In this document: piece after piece, positions 5,945 through 6,404 of the stretch
Layout: each line of letters opens with the position of its first letter
Position numbering within the stretch: the stretch's first letter is position 1
Notes under the pieces: model-generated
Told to the model about the DNA's origin: nothing
The model's input: the letters and a program-made list of their open reading frames with translations, nothing else
Databases searched by the model: none
Position numbers and translations under genes: made by a program
From: an uncultured Planctomycetales bacterium
GTDB taxonomy: Bacteria > Planctomycetota > Planctomycetia > Isosphaerales > Isosphaeraceae
Reading direction: 5' to 3'
Length of the DNA: 6,404 nucleotides
NCBI GenBank assembly: GCA_937997355.1
Contig: CALKTZ010001160.1
Span: 1 to 6,404 of the forward strand

Positions 5945-6404
5945 ATGCACGACTCTTCGACTCTGCCAATCGAACGAACCTGCCTTGTATTCGCGTTGCT
6001 CGCGGTATTCGGCATCATCCGAGGCGAGGCGAGGGGCGGCGAGAATCCGCCGTCGGCAATCGTGCCGTCCTTCCATCCCCCGGCCGAATTCGTGGGGGAT
6101 CTGGGACCGTACCGTTCGCTCCTGAAGTTCGAGGACGGGCGGATCGTGCGCGGTGCCGAAGATTGGCCGGCGAGGCGGAAGGAGATCGTGGCAGCATGGC
6201 GGAAGCGGATCGGATCGCCTCCCCCATTGATCGCGCGGCCGAAGGTCGAGCAATTGGGGGAAGAACGACAAGATGGCTACACCCGGCGCAAGCTCACGGT
6301 CGAAGTGGCCTCGGATCGAACGACTCCCGGCTACCTGCTGATCCCGGATGGCGAGGGGCCATTCCCGGCCTTGCTGGTGGTCTTCTACGAGCCCGAGACG
6401 GCCG
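5945..6404 (+). CDS. Exported esterase / dienelactone-hydrolase-like protein, N-terminal part (3' end outside window)
   Basis: The frame is open from an upstream TGA (5900-5902) to the right edge; the first ATG is 5945, with GGGG a short distance before it. The 153 visible residues begin with a signal peptide (hydrophobic CLVFALLAVFGII at 13-25, cleavage near A29), although its n-region is unusually long and carries two acidic residues. Then comes a proline-rich stretch, a helical segment (DWPARRKEIVAAWRKRIG, 73-90), and a first beta-sheet of an alpha/beta hydrolase: YTRRKLTVEVASDRTTPGYLLIPDG (112-136) then FPALLVVFYEPETA (140-153). The pattern of substituted-peptide or ester hydrolases such as acetylxylan esterase and dienelactone hydrolase (GYLL-P-G...PALLVV.YEPET) fits, and similar secreted proteins are common in planctomycetes. 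The catalytic Ser, Asp and His would lie beyond the window, so activity and substrate are open. A minus-strand reading frame across this region is judged a shadow. Confidence 0.72.
   Translation, partial: MHDSSTLPIERTCLVFALLAVFGIIRGEARGGENPPSAIVPSFHPPAEFVGDLGPYRSLLKFEDGRIVRGAEDWPARRKEIVAAWRKRIGSPPPLIARPKVEQLGEERQDGYTRRKLTVEVASDRTTPGYLLIPDGEGPFPALLVVFYEPETA

Noticed and set aside
5774..6271. A 165-codon minus-strand open frame as a complete gene.
   Set aside because: Most of it is antisense to the esterase N-terminus, which has a signal peptide and family motifs. Only its intergenic tail is kept as a possible remnant.
1..6404. CRISPR arrays, tRNA or rRNA genes, insertion sequences, phage or known defence genes.
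   Set aside because: No direct-repeat arrays, cloverleaf patterns, transposase or integrase motifs, or recognised defence domains were seen in either strand.

Overview
This 6.4 kb GC-rich window looks like a chromosomal segment from a planctomycete, plausibly of the Isosphaeraceae/Gemmataceae type. The main support is protein-family flavour recalled from memory, not a database search. It includes a TIGR03067-type C-terminus at the left edge, a zinc-protease/TPR membrane protein, a small membrane-anchored protein with a YYPSGTKQ motif, and a NodB deacetylase with a cysteine-rich C-terminal extension. The taxonomic call is inference.

Layout from left to right: (1) the 3' end of a plus-strand gene (1-128) with a TIGR03067-like C-terminus; (2) a 160-bp convergent gap with weak hairpins; (3) a run of five minus-strand genes. 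Read in transcription order (right to left), these are a secreted NodB-family polysaccharide deacetylase (5734-4016), a 116-residue membrane-anchored protein (3922-3572), an exported epoxide-hydrolase-like alpha/beta hydrolase (3522-2614), an exported SnoaL/NTF2-like protein (2530-2066) and a membrane HEAGH metalloprotease-like protein with a TPR-like middle (1881-289). (4) A 210-bp divergent region (5735-5944) follows, then the 5' part of a plus-strand exported esterase/dienelactone-hydrolase-like gene that runs off the right edge.

The gaps inside the minus-strand run are 93, 49, 83 and 184 bp, so cotranscription of some members is possible but not shown. The common theme is export: the deacetylase, epoxide hydrolase, NTF2-like protein and right-edge esterase have signal peptides, and two others are membrane proteins. 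This fits a cell-envelope or periplasmic set, but no shared pathway can be demonstrated. I see no tRNA, rRNA, CRISPR array, insertion sequence, phage gene or recognisable defence system. The most unusual items are the deacetylase C-terminal domain, the protease-TPR-membrane architecture, the two-tyrosine exported epoxide hydrolase, and a perfect 8+8 inverted repeat just upstream of that hydrolase.
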